Origin: DAOUKH01 sp965219875
Lineage (GTDB): Bacteria; Chloroflexota; Dehalococcoidia; SHYB01
Reading direction: 5' to 3'
DNA: 64,000 nucleotides
NCBI GenBank assembly: GCA_965219875.1
Contig: CBDCOW010000001.1
Coordinates: forward strand, 1,178,001-1,242,000
The position numbers and the translations under genes are program-made. The notes below the pieces were generated by a model, which saw only the letters and a list, made by a program, of their open reading frames with translations, did not search any database and was not told the origin of the DNA. Positions 51,676-60,550 of the stretch are shown piece by piece (within the stretch, counting starts at the first letter, position 1; each line of letters begins with the position of its first letter).

Positions 51676-51677
51676 GG

Positions 51678-53090
51678 CTAGATCCCGGTCAGCGACCGGG
51701 TCTCCGCCAACAGCTCCCGCACCCGGGCGGGACTCGACGTTTCGCAATACACCCGCATCAGCGGCTCCGTTCCAGAGAACCGGACGAGCGACCACGACCC
51801 GTCGGCCAGCAGGAAGCGGAAGCCGTCCCGCTTATCGATGGACGAGACCTGGGTCCCACCCAGCGCCTTGGGCGCCGCCGACTCCAAGCGCGCCAGCGCG
51901 GCGTCCTTCTCCGCCGCGTCGAAGGTCAGGTCGATGCGGTCGTAATGGTGCGGCCCGACCTTTTCGTAGAGATACTCGATGAGCTCGGCGGGCTTCTTTC
52001 CCAGCGCCGCCATCATCGAAAGGATATACAGGCCCGAAAGGATACCGTCCCGTTCGGGGACGTGCCCGCGGAAGCCGTACCCGCCGCTCTCCTCCCCGGC
52101 GATGAGGGCGTTCTCCCGCAGCATCACCGGGCCGAGGTGCTTGAATCCCACCGGCGTCTCGAAGACCGGCGCGTTGTAGAGCTCGCCGAGCCGGTACAGC
52201 ATATTCGTCGTCGTGATCGACTTCACCAGCGCCCCGCGCTCGCCGCGCACTTCCAGCAAATAGAGGGCTAACAGGGCGAGCGTCTGAAGCTGCGTGACGA
52301 AGACACCGTGCTCGTCGACTAAGCCCAGGCGGTCCGCGTCGCCGTCGGTGGCCAGCCCCACCGCCGCGTCCGATCCCGCGACCGCCGCGGTCAACGGTGC
52401 GAGGTTGTGGGCAATCGGCTCCGGTTGCGCCATGCCGGGGAACGCCGGATTGCGCTCGGCGCGCAATTCCGTCACCCGCGTCTTTCCGCCGCCGGCGAGC
52501 TGTGCGGTCAGCCCCGCGCCGACGCCGTGCATCGAGTCCACGACGACGTCGAAGCCGCTTTGCCGGATGGCGTCGAGGTCCGCCCGCGTGCTCAGTTGCT
52601 CCAAATACGGCCCGATGGAGTCGAACGTGGTGACCGTCCCCTTGGCCCTTCCCGTCCCGCTGCCGTTGCGCTGCGCCTCGGCAATGTGGGCCTCAAGCTC
52701 CTCGACCACCTCGGGGGAGGCGCTGCCGCCGTAGTCGGGCTTGTACTTGAACCCGTTCCATCGCCCCGGATTATGGCTCGCGGTGATGACGATCCCGCCG
52801 CCGGCCTTCCGCGCCAGCACGTTGTAGCTGACGGCGGGCGTGGGGCAAGCCCGGTCGCACAGGGCCACGTCGACGCCGTGCGCGGCGGCCGTCTCCGCTG
52901 CCGCCTGCGCGAAGTCCTCCGAGGCGAAGCGGGTGTCGTAGCCCACCACCAAACCCCGGTCGGCGAGGCCGTTCGCCTTCAGGTACGCCGCCACACCCTG
53001 CGCGCACGCCCGCACGTTCTCGAACGTGTACTCCTCGGCGATGACGGCCCGCCAGCCGTCGGTGCCGAACTTGATCGGCGTGACGCCCAT
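51678..53090 (-). CDS. phosphoglucomutase/phosphomannomutase
   Basis: A 470-residue alpha-D-phosphohexomutase. The phosphoserine loop is GIVITASHNPGRWNGFKYKP, the metal loop LATDGDADRLGLVDEHG, the sugar-binding loop GEESGGYGFRGHVPERDG, and the phosphate-binding loop SLVRFSGTEPLMRVY. These four loops are complete, so the enzyme should be active. Preference for glucose or mannose phosphate cannot be decided. It is downstream of metK and upstream of the isomerase on the same strand. Confidence 0.93.
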   Translation of the reverse strand: MGVTPIKFGTDGWRAVIAEEYTFENVRACAQGVAAYLKANGLADRGLVVGYDTRFASEDFAQAAAETAAAHGVDVALCDRACPTPAVSYNVLARKAGGGIVITASHNPGRWNGFKYKPDYGGSASPEVVEELEAHIAEAQRNGSGTGRAKGTVTTFDSIGPYLEQLSTRADLDAIRQSGFDVVVDSMHGVGAGLTAQLAGGGKTRVTELRAERNPAFPGMAQPEPIAHNLAPLTAAVAGSDAAVGLATDGDADRLGLVDEHGVFVTQLQTLALLALYLLEVRGERGALVKSITTTNMLYRLGELYNAPVFETPVGFKHLGPVMLRENALIAGEESGGYGFRGHVPERDGILSGLYILSMMAALGKKPAELIEYLYEKVGPHHYDRIDLTFDAAEKDAALARLESAAPKALGGTQVSSIDKRDGFRFLLADGSWSLVRFSGTEPLMRVYCETSSPARVRELLAETRSLTGI

Positions 53091-53109
53091 CGTGCTCCTC
53101 GCCGTCGCG

Positions 53110-54381
53110 CTAGGACCCGGCTTCGGTGGTGGCGCTCTCCGGTGCGCGGTCTGACGCCCGCGCCAGACCCGCGTCCTTCGCGATCGCCTCTGCTCGCGCC
53201 GTCTCCTCCCACGGGAACATCACGTCGCTTCGCCCGAAGTGTCCGTACTTCGCGCTGGACGCGTAGATCGGGCGCTGTAAGCGCAGGTCGCGCATGATCG
53301 CCATCGGACGCAGATCGAAGTGCCGGTCGATCAGGCCAAGCATCGCCCCGTCGTCTAGGTGCGACGTCCCGAAGGTCTCGACCGAGATCGAGATGGGCCG
53401 CGCCACGCCGATGGCGTAGGAAAGCTGGATCTCGACGCGGTCGGCGACGCCGGCCGCCACCAGGTTCTTCGCCACCCACCGCGCCGCGTAGGCGCCGGAG
53501 CGGTCGACCTTCGTTGGGTCCTTGCCCGAGAAGGCGCCCCCGCCGTGCCGGGCCACACCGCCGTAGGTGTCCACCAGAATCTTGCGGCCCGTCAGCCCGG
53601 CGTCCCCCGTCGGCCCGCCGATCACGAACCGTCCGGTGGGGTTCACGTAGTACTTTGTCTCCTCGTCCCGCAGGCTCCGGGGAATGACGTTGCGAATGAC
53701 TTCTTCCTCGATGTCCCGCCGGATCACGTCGGGCGAGACTTCAGGGGCGTGCTGCGTGCTCACCACCGCGGTATGCACGCGCTTCGGCTTGCCGTGGCTG
53801 TACTCCACGGTGACCTGCGACTTGCCGTCGGGCCGCAGATAGGGCAGCGACATGTTGTGCCTGAGCTCGGCGAGCCTCTGCGTCATGCGGTGCGCCAGGA
53901 AGATCGGCAGGGGCATGAACGTTCCCGGCTCGTAGGGCTCGCTCTCGTTGCAGGCGAACCCTACCATCATGCCTTGATCGCCGGCCCCGATGAGGTCGAG
54001 GTCGTCGTCCTTCGCGCTCTCCTTGGCTTCCTTCGATTCGTCCACGCCCAGGGCAATGTCGCGCGACTGCTCCTTGAGCGAGACGATGATGCCGCAGCTT
54101 TGAAAGTCGATCCCGTACTCGGGCTTGACGTACCCCGCCTCGCGCACCGTCGCGCGCACGATCTTGGGAATATCGATGTACGACTCCGTGGTCAACTCGC
54201 CCATGACGGCGACGAGGCCCGTCGTCGTGGCCGTCTCTATCGCCACGCGCGCGTCGGGATCCTTCGTCAGGACGGCGTCGAGGATCGCGTCCGATATCTG
54301 GTCGCACAGCTTGTCGGGGTGCCCTTCCGTCACCGATTCCGAGGTGAACAGGTAGGAGGGCGATTCCATGAAGGTGGTCAT
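53110..54381 (-). CDS. metK: S-adenosylmethionine synthetase
   Basis: Makes SAM from methionine and ATP. The 423 residues have TSESVTEGHPDKLCDQISDA with the ATP-binding histidine, GAGDQGMMVGFACNE, and GGGAFSGKDPTKVDRSGAY, the phosphate-binding loop. C-terminal tail of about 25 residues is slightly longer than usual. It lies in a SAM-cycle cluster: ahcY, mtnP and mtnA are upstream on the same strand. Confidence 0.97.
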   Translation of the reverse strand: MTTFMESPSYLFTSESVTEGHPDKLCDQISDAILDAVLTKDPDARVAIETATTTGLVAVMGELTTESYIDIPKIVRATVREAGYVKPEYGIDFQSCGIIVSLKEQSRDIALGVDESKEAKESAKDDDLDLIGAGDQGMMVGFACNESEPYEPGTFMPLPIFLAHRMTQRLAELRHNMSLPYLRPDGKSQVTVEYSHGKPKRVHTAVVSTQHAPEVSPDVIRRDIEEEVIRNVIPRSLRDEETKYYVNPTGRFVIGGPTGDAGLTGRKILVDTYGGVARHGGGAFSGKDPTKVDRSGAYAARWVAKNLVAAGVADRVEIQLSYAIGVARPISISVETFGTSHLDDGAMLGLIDRHFDLRPMAIMRDLRLQRPIYASSAKYGHFGRSDVMFPWEETARAEAIAKDAGLARASDRAPESATTEAGS

Positions 54382-54416
54382 ATGGTTCCTCCGGCTCTGG
54401 ATTGCTGCAGGGCGGG

Positions 54417-55676
54417 CTACGTCCCCACCGACCAGCTCTCCAGGTAGGTTTTTTGTTCCGGCGACAGGATGTCGATCTTCATCCCCATCGAGTCCAACTT
54501 GAGGCGCGCCACCTCTTGGTCGAGCGCGGGAGGTACGGGGTGGACCCCCGGCTCCAGCGGCCGGTCGAGCGTGGCGACGTACTCGGCGCAGAGCGCCTGA
54601 TTGGCGAAGCTCATGTCCATGACGCTGGCGGGGTGGCCCTCCGCCGCCGCCAGGTTGATCAGCCGGCCGTCGGCCAGCAGGACCAGCCGCCGTCCATCCT
54701 CTAGCGTGTACTGCTCGACGAAGGGCCGCAGCTCCTCGCGGTGCTCCGACATCGCCTGCAGTGCCTCGATGTTGATCTCAACGTTGAAGTGGCCGCTGTT
54801 GGCCATGATCGCGCCGTCCTTCATCACCGCGAAGTGGCGCGCGTCGATCCCCGACATCCCGCCCGTCACCGTGATGAAGATGTCCCCGATCTCGGCCGCT
54901 TCGTCCATCGGCATCACGTGGAAGCCGTCCATGGCCGCTTCCAGGGCCCGGACGGGGTTCACCTCGGTGACGATAATCTTGCTGCCCAGCCCCTTCGCCC
55001 GCGAGGCGACGCCGCGCCCGCACCAGCCGTAGCCGACCACGACCACGTTCTTGCCCGCCCACAGCACGTTCGTGGCACGCGTCACGCCGTCGATCGTGCT
55101 CTGGCCGGTTCCGTACCGGTTGTCGAAAAAGTGCTTCGTGTCGGCGTCGTTCACCGCGATGATCGGGTACTTCAACGCCCCGTCCGCCGCCATGCTCTTC
55201 AGTCGGATGATGCCGGTGGTGGTCTCCTCCATGCCGGCGATGATCGTTCCCAGCAGCTCCGTCCGGCTCTGGTGGACCTCCGCCACGAGGTCGGCCCCGT
55301 CGTCGACCGTCACCGTCGGCTTGGTGTCGAGCACCGCCGAGATGTGGCGGTAATAGGTCTCGTTGTCCTCGCCCTTGATCGCGTACGTCGGGATGCCGTA
55401 GACCGTCGCGAGCGCCGCGGCGACCTCGTCCTGCGTACTCAAGGGGTTGCTCGCGCAGACCGAGACCTCGGCGCCGCCGGCCTGCAGCGTCAGCAGCAGG
55501 TTCGCCGTCTCCGTGGTGACGTGGAGGCAGCAGGCCAGGGTCTGCCCGCGAAGGGGCTGCTCACGCTCGAAGCGCTCTTTGATTTGCCGCAGGACGGGCA
55601 TCTCCCGCGACGCCCACTCGATCCGCTTGATCCCGGCGTCGGCCAGGGAAACGTCCTTCACGTCGTATGCGGGCAT
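54417..55676 (-). CDS. ahcY: adenosylhomocysteinase
   Basis: Hydrolyses S-adenosylhomocysteine to adenosine and homocysteine. The ATG at 55676 has an AAAGGGG site and gives 419 residues; the longer frame is arginine rich and not family-like. Seen motifs are CLHVTTETANLLLTL, the NAD-binding VVVGYGWCGRGVASRAKG and NSGHFNVEI. Like many bacterial and archaeal short forms, it lacks the roughly 40-residue insertion. Confidence 0.96.
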   Translation of the reverse strand: MPAYDVKDVSLADAGIKRIEWASREMPVLRQIKERFEREQPLRGQTLACCLHVTTETANLLLTLQAGGAEVSVCASNPLSTQDEVAAALATVYGIPTYAIKGEDNETYYRHISAVLDTKPTVTVDDGADLVAEVHQSRTELLGTIIAGMEETTTGIIRLKSMAADGALKYPIIAVNDADTKHFFDNRYGTGQSTIDGVTRATNVLWAGKNVVVVGYGWCGRGVASRAKGLGSKIIVTEVNPVRALEAAMDGFHVMPMDEAAEIGDIFITVTGGMSGIDARHFAVMKDGAIMANSGHFNVEINIEALQAMSEHREELRPFVEQYTLEDGRRLVLLADGRLINLAAAEGHPASVMDMSFANQALCAEYVATLDRPLEPGVHPVPPALDQEVARLKLDSMGMKIDILSPEQKTYLESWSVGT

Positions 55677-55781
55677 ACAACCCCTTTCACGGCGCTTCGC
55701 GGCAAGCCGCAAGGCCCGCCGCGTCCCGCGCCGGCTTCGGTCCCGTTCAACCCCATGCCCTGGATTGGGCCGGGGCGAGGA

Positions 55782-56135
55782 CTAGCTGAGCGCGGCCGCT
55801 CCCGTCTCGGACGGGTACTGCGCGCCCGACCATGCCTCGAAGCCGCCCTCGACGTTGTGGCACCGCGTGCGGCCCATCGCGGCCCCGATCTCGCACGCCA
55901 GGGCGCTGCGTACGCCCACCGCGCAGTAGAAGATGACGTCGCGGTCGTCGGCGACTTCGCCGATTCTCTCGAAAAGGGCGTCTACCGGAATGAGCTTCGC
56001 TCCGTGGATGTGGCCCATGGAGTACTCCCCGGGCTGGCGCACGTCGACCAGTTCGACGCCGCCTTCGTCGAGCATGCCCTTGGCCTCCTCGACGCTGATC
56101 CTCTTGAACGGTTCTTGCGGACTGTTTGCCGCCAT
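55782..56135 (-). CDS. single-domain rhodanese
   Basis: A 117-residue rhodanese-like domain. The ATG at 56135 has an AAGGAG site; the longer frame is non-family. Key parts are VELVDVRQPGEYSMGHIHGA and the active-site loop FYCAVGVRSALA, where Cys is the predicted sulfur carrier. It lies between ahcY and mtnP; a sulfur-transfer role near methionine metabolism is possible but unproven. Confidence 0.9.
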   Translation of the reverse strand: MAANSPQEPFKRISVEEAKGMLDEGGVELVDVRQPGEYSMGHIHGAKLIPVDALFERIGEVADDRDVIFYCAVGVRSALACEIGAAMGRTRCHNVEGGFEAWSGAQYPSETGAAALS

Positions 56136-56268
56136 TGTTTCACTCCTTGCGTTGTGTGGCGCTTGGTGCTTGCTCATCGGGATGATGGAAACGCGGTACA
56201 CCGCGCGATGCCGCCGGCGGCGCCCCGCGCCGCCCCAGCCCGCGCCGGCGACCTGTCCACCGCGGGTC

Positions 56269-57143
56269 TCATAAGGCCTCCGCGTACTTGCCGATGAGCG
56301 GCGCAAGGTCGCGCCGCACCTGCTCGGGGATGAGGTCGGGCGACGTCACGATGGCGTCGCGTAGCGCCTCGCGGCACCGGCAGCTTTGACGCTCGCCGGT
56401 ACGCGCCGCCGCCCGCCGCGCGATCTCCTTGGCCATCGAAACGTTCTTCATGAGATTTCGCACGATCATCTCGACGGTGACGTCGTCGTGGTCGGGATGC
56501 CAGCAATCATAGTCCGTGGCGCAGGCGAGCAAGGCGTAGCACAACTCCGCTTCGCGGGCCAGCTTGGCCTCGGGAAGCGCCGTCATGCCGATCACGGCGC
56601 CGCCCCACGAGCGGTACAGCTCCGACTCGGCGCGCGTCGAGAACTGCGGCCCTTCCATAGCGATGTAGACGCCGCCCAGGTGGGCGCGCGCCCCGGCCGC
56701 TGCGGCCTCCTCGTACAGGATGCGGCCCAGCTCGGAGCAGAACGGGTCGGCGAAGCCGGTGTGGGCCACGATGCCGCCGGAGAAGAACGTGCTCGGACGC
56801 CCCTTGGTCCGGTCGATGGCCTGGTCGGGAACGATCATGTCGAGCGGCTGAATCTCCTCGCGGAGGCTCCCCACCGCGCTGATCGAGATAACCGAATGGA
56901 CCCCCAACGTCTTCAGCGCGAAGATGTTAGCGCGGAACGGCACTTCGCTCGGGCTCAGCCGGTGGCCGACGCCGTGCCGGGGCAGGAAGGCGAGCCGCCG
57001 CCCCTCAAGGGTCCCGAGGACGATCGTGCCGCTGGGCTCCCCGAAGGGTGTCGAGACCGTCAGCTCCTCGCGGTCGGTCAGGCCCTCCATGTCGTAGAGG
57101 CCGCTGCCGCCGATGATCCCAAGCTCCGCCCGCGGACTCGCGC

Positions 57144-57147
<4 letters not shown>
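56269..57147 (-). CDS. mtnP: S-methyl-5'-thioadenosine phosphorylase
   Basis: Splits methylthioadenosine into adenine and methylthioribose-1-phosphate. The ATG at 57147 overlaps the mtnA stop as ATGA and gives a 292-residue protein starting with LGIIGGSGLYDMEGLT. HGVGHRLSPSEVPFRANIFAL, YIAMEGPQFSTRAESELYR and the MTALPEAKLAREAELCYA segment are family hallmarks. A CxC-containing stretch near residue 262 recalls a redox disulfide in some thermophile enzymes. Confidence 0.94.
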
Positions 57148-58190
<1,043 letters not shown>

Positions 58191-58265
58191 CGTCGGGGTG
58201 TGGTCCCTGCTTGGCCGTGCCGGCTTTGACGCGCGCCGTGCTGCCGTGCCGGACGTGTGGGGCAA

Positions 58266-58289
58266 GAAAAAATCTCTCGATGCGAGAGA
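58266..58289 (-). terminator. intrinsic terminator in the mtnA leader
   Basis: On the minus strand a perfect seven-base-pair stem, TCTCTCG/CGAGAGA with a three-base loop (58273-58289), is followed by TTTTTT (58267-58272). It lies about 80 bases before the mtnA ATG and 320 bases after the fpg stop. It may end fpg transcription or act as an attenuator in the mtnA leader. Confidence 0.7.
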
Positions 58290-58369
58290 CCTGCGGGTGG
58301 ATGGTGCACGCTCAACTCCCCTCGATAGGGGAGGACTTGGCGCGCCGCGCCGAGACTCCAATCTCAACC

Positions 58370-58405
58370 GGCCGCCGGGGTTCCCAGGGCCTCTCCCTCC
58401 GCCCC
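58370..58405 (-). promoter_or_regulatory. SAM-I riboswitch-like core segment (weak candidate)
   Basis: Read on the minus strand: GGGG (58402-58405), GGAGGGA, two bases, GGCCC, three bases, GAA, CCCC, GGCGGCC. The SAM-I core has the same order and spacing (stem, GGAGGGA, two bases, GGCCC, three bases, GAA, stem, GGCAACC), and GGGG/CCCC can pair as the P2 stem. But the usual GGCAACC is changed and I cannot find the P1 or P4 sequences. Part of the string also resembles the interspersed repeats, so chance or repeat origin is quite possible. Confidence 0.3.
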
Positions 58406-58479
58406 TTCCGTTAGGACTCCACAAGCACCCCGAATTTTAGCACCGCGACGGGAGTAGGTCAAAGCGCCGAGCCCCCCTC

Positions 58480-58560
58480 ATGCGGCGCCTCTTCCCCTCC
58501 CCTCCGTCCGCCCTCTCCCGCGAGGGAGAGGATAGAGGTGAGGGCGGAAGAGCAACGGCG
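58480..58560. repeat. interspersed repeat module
   Basis: Contains CCCTCTCCCGCGAGGGAGAGG, a near-perfect hairpin of the CTCCC/GGGAG type, then GAGGTGAGGGCGGA. It is similar to the modules at 17407-17830 and 49255-49395. Confidence 0.5.
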
Positions 58561-58607
58561 ACGTCAGTCGCCCACCGCGCGTCTCCTCGACCGACCATCG
58601 GGCGCCC

Positions 58608-59432
58608 CTACCACTGCGGCTGACAGTGCCGGCAGTAGCTCGTCACCCGCTGGTTCGGACTCACCTCGGTGATCGCGTGACCGCACTCGGGGCACGGCTC
58701 GCCCCCCTTGCGGTGGACCTTCAGGAAGTCGCGGTGCTTCTCCTCGATCACGTCCCCCATGCGCTCGGCGACGATGGGGACGGCCCACGCGTAGACGCTC
58801 CCGATCGCGTCGTAGACCCGCCGCCGCTCCTCATCCGTCAGCTCGCGCGCCCGCTTGAAGGGGTAGACCTTGGCCTCGAACAGGATTTCGTCGGAGTAGG
58901 CGTTCCCGATGCCCGCGACGAAGGCCGCGTTGACCAGGCTCCGCTTGATCTGGCCGGGGAACTTCCGCAGCCGCTCCGAGAACACCTCGAACGTCAGCGC
59001 GGGGTCGAGCGCGTCGGGCCCCATCTTGTCGAACTGGGGGACTTCCTGCAGCGCCTTGGCCTCGACCAGGTAGGCGCGCCCGTCGTGGTTGTAATCGAAA
59101 TAGCGAAGCTGGACGCCGTGCTCGAAGTCGAGCGTCCACCCCACCCGCTTGCCCGGCTTCTTCTCCCGCGCCGCGCCCTCCGCGAACTGGAAGCGCCCCG
59201 TCAGCATCAGGTGGACGGCGAGCACACGCCCCGACTCCAGCGAGAGCAGGAGGTACTTGCCCCGCCGCGACGTCTCCACCAGCCGGTCGCCGGTGAGCAG
59301 CGCCTCGAACGCATCCTTCGTCGGACGGCGCACCGCGAAAGGCGTCAGCACCCGCGCCTCTTCGATCACGCGCCCCGCCAGCCGCGCGTTCAGCGCCGCC
59401 TTCGCCGCCTCAAGCTCCGGTATCTCCGGCAC
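58608..59432 (-). CDS. formamidopyrimidine-DNA glycosylase (Fpg/Nei family)
   Basis: Base-excision repair enzyme with glycosylase and lyase activity on oxidised bases. The 274 residues begin MPEIPELEAA, with Pro2 as predicted nucleophile and Glu3 and Glu6 conserved. Lys59 lies in ETSRRGKYLLL. The helix-two-turn-helix is near AAFVAGIGNAYSDEILF, and the C-terminal zinc finger is CPECG...CRHC. The start is GTG at 59432 with a weak site. The first 55 bases of this region are duplicated exactly at 60233-60287, behind a LexA-type promoter, while this intact copy has lost that promoter. Confidence 0.92.
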   Translation of the reverse strand: MPEIPELEAAKAALNARLAGRVIEEARVLTPFAVRRPTKDAFEALLTGDRLVETSRRGKYLLLSLESGRVLAVHLMLTGRFQFAEGAAREKKPGKRVGWTLDFEHGVQLRYFDYNHDGRAYLVEAKALQEVPQFDKMGPDALDPALTFEVFSERLRKFPGQIKRSLVNAAFVAGIGNAYSDEILFEAKVYPFKRARELTDEERRRVYDAIGSVYAWAVPIVAERMGDVIEEKHRDFLKVHRKGGEPCPECGHAITEVSPNQRVTSYCRHCQPQW

Positions 59433-59460
59433 CGCCGCTCACCCCGCCGATGGACGGGCT

Positions 59461-60144
59461 CTAAGCCACATCCAAAAGCTCCGGGGTAAGCTCGAACCAG
59501 ACTATCGTGCCCGAATCGACAAGTTTCCGAATCCGGTCGTCTATGCGCTCGCCCGCCACCACGGCGTGGGCGACCTTGCCGGTGAACCGGGCCAATAGCT
59601 CGGCGTTGCGGACGGCGCGCTCGGTGTCGCGCCCGTTCGCGGTGAACGAAATCTCCACGGCGACATAGCAGGTCTCCCCCTGCGCGTCCGTGGCCTCGAT
59701 GACGAGGTCGGCCCGGTTGAAGCTCCGCAACGTGTTCTTGGGGATGCCCGAAGTATCCGCGTGATCGGTGAGGGCGTAGAGGTCGCTTTGTGTCAGGACC
59801 CTAGTGAGCCGCAGCCCTAGGTCGTCGGCGATGGCGGCAGCGTTCCGCTCGGCGGCGCTTCTGGCATGACCCGCCTTGAGCGGCCCCATGTCGTTGCGGA
59901 TCGAATGGATGCCGCTCTCGACACTGTCAAGACGCGCATCGACTCTGTCGAAACGCGCATTGGTCGCCGCGGTGAATGCCTTCACCTCTGCCGAGAGCGC
60001 AGCTACCTCCGCCGTTAGGTTGGCGACGGTCTGCGGCAATTCGAGCAGCTCGCGGGTCAGCAGCCGCGCGCGCAGCGCTTCAAGCCACTCGGGATTCTCG
60101 TCGAGCAGCCGCAGCAGATCTTCGATGGTGTTGATCGTAGCCAT
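59461..60144 (-). CDS. coiled-coil protein with PD-(D/E)XK-like nuclease domain
   Basis: A 227-residue protein. The N-terminal third is helical (TIEDLLRLLDENPEWLEALR), followed by heptad coiled coil with alternating TAEVAALSAEV and RFDRVDARLDSVES (about 35-85). The C-terminal half resembles PD-(D/E)XK folds: NRADLVIEA (Asp146) and YVAVEISFTANGRD (Glu164), but the usual lysine is a serine (Ser166). Such genes occur in many copies in some cyanobacteria and Chloroflexota, from memory. The ATG at 60144 lies 10 bases after the expected transcription start. The gene sits between the intact fpg and a duplicated fpg 5' fragment, so it looks inserted. Confidence 0.7.
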   Translation of the reverse strand: MATINTIEDLLRLLDENPEWLEALRARLLTRELLELPQTVANLTAEVAALSAEVKAFTAATNARFDRVDARLDSVESGIHSIRNDMGPLKAGHARSAAERNAAAIADDLGLRLTRVLTQSDLYALTDHADTSGIPKNTLRSFNRADLVIEATDAQGETCYVAVEISFTANGRDTERAVRNAELLARFTGKVAHAVVAGERIDDRIRKLVDSGTIVWFELTPELLDVA

Positions 60145-60160
60145 GACGCACCGCGGTGCC

Positions 60161-60198
60161 ATTGTAACAGGGCCGGCCCGTCATAGACTGAGAGTCTA
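60161..60198 (-). promoter_or_regulatory. promoter and palindrome upstream of the coiled-coil nuclease-like gene
   Basis: TACAAT on the minus strand (60161-60166) is a good -10. A perfect palindrome, TAGACT GAG AGTCTA (60184-60198), covers the -35 position, where no normal hexamer is seen. This suggests an activator or autoregulator site. Confidence 0.4.
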
Positions 60199-60222
60199 CT
60201 GAAGGTCGCCGCGCCCCTCGAC

Positions 60223-60288
60223 CTAGCCCGCCGCCAGCCGCGCGTTCAGCGCCGCCTTCGCCGCCTCAAGCTCCGGTATCTCCGGCAT
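60223..60288 (-). pseudogene. duplicated 5' fragment of fpg
   Basis: Starts with ATG at 60288 and encodes MPEIPELEAAKAALNARLAA, then Gly and a stop. Bases 60233-60287 are identical to 59377-59431 of the intact gene (55 of 55), and similarity extends upstream into the ribosome-binding region. GGAG lies eight bases before the ATG. It can at most make a 21-residue peptide. Confidence 0.85.
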
Positions 60289-60464
60289 GCCGCTCACTCC
60301 GCCCGGCGGCGGGGCGCCGCGAACCGCCCCGCCGACCAGACGGACACCGTCGGTGACCCCGCCGACGAACGGGTGCTGTGGCTTGCTCCCGTCGGCCGGA
60401 CGGGCGCCACTCCCTCCGTCGGCGGACGGGCACTGGGGCTCGCTCCGTCGGCGGATCGACAAAA
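60289..60464 (-). repeat. degenerate ~30-base tandem repeats in the leader of the fpg fragment
   Basis: On the minus strand, after the LexA-type promoter, come diverged units of about 26-31 bases with TCCGCCGACGGAG (60441-60453 region and 60418-60430 region) and GGCCGACGGGAG. TCCG CCGA CGGA forms a small hairpin followed by GGAG-like sequence. The layout resembles the array at 17908-18182, and the last unit carries the GGAG and ATG of the fpg fragment. Confidence 0.6.
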
Positions 60465-60514
60465 GAACGTACGTTCGATATCGTTAAGGTACCCGCCCGC
60501 GGGGGTCCTGTCAA
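60465..60514 (-). promoter_or_regulatory. second LexA-box promoter, pointing to the fpg fragment
   Basis: On the minus strand TTGACA (60509-60514), a 17-base spacer and TACCTT (60486-60491), then nine bases and the perfect palindrome GAAC GTAC GTTC (60465-60476), followed by TTTT. The box and its position at the transcription start are the same as at 17836-17883. It now drives the fpg 5' fragment and possibly the genes beyond it. Confidence 0.6.
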
Positions 60515-60550
60515 GGGGAGCGATGTCGCGGGGTGTCGCGGGGGCATCGC

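Larger units (their letters stand above)
58191..58607. other. gene-free gap upstream of mtnA
   Basis: No gene is seen. The gap holds the mtnA leader with an intrinsic terminator and a SAM-I-like segment, then an interspersed repeat module up to the fpg stop at 58608. Confidence 0.6.

Noticed and set aside
58273..58310. T-box leader on the plus strand
   Set aside because: A GGGTGG-like string is present, but there is no specifier structure and no plus-strand gene downstream to regulate.
60223..60462. 79-residue frame upstream of the nuclease-like gene as a protein
   Set aside because: Its first 58 codons run through the repeat leader; only the last 21 codons are real, as a copied fpg 5' end.
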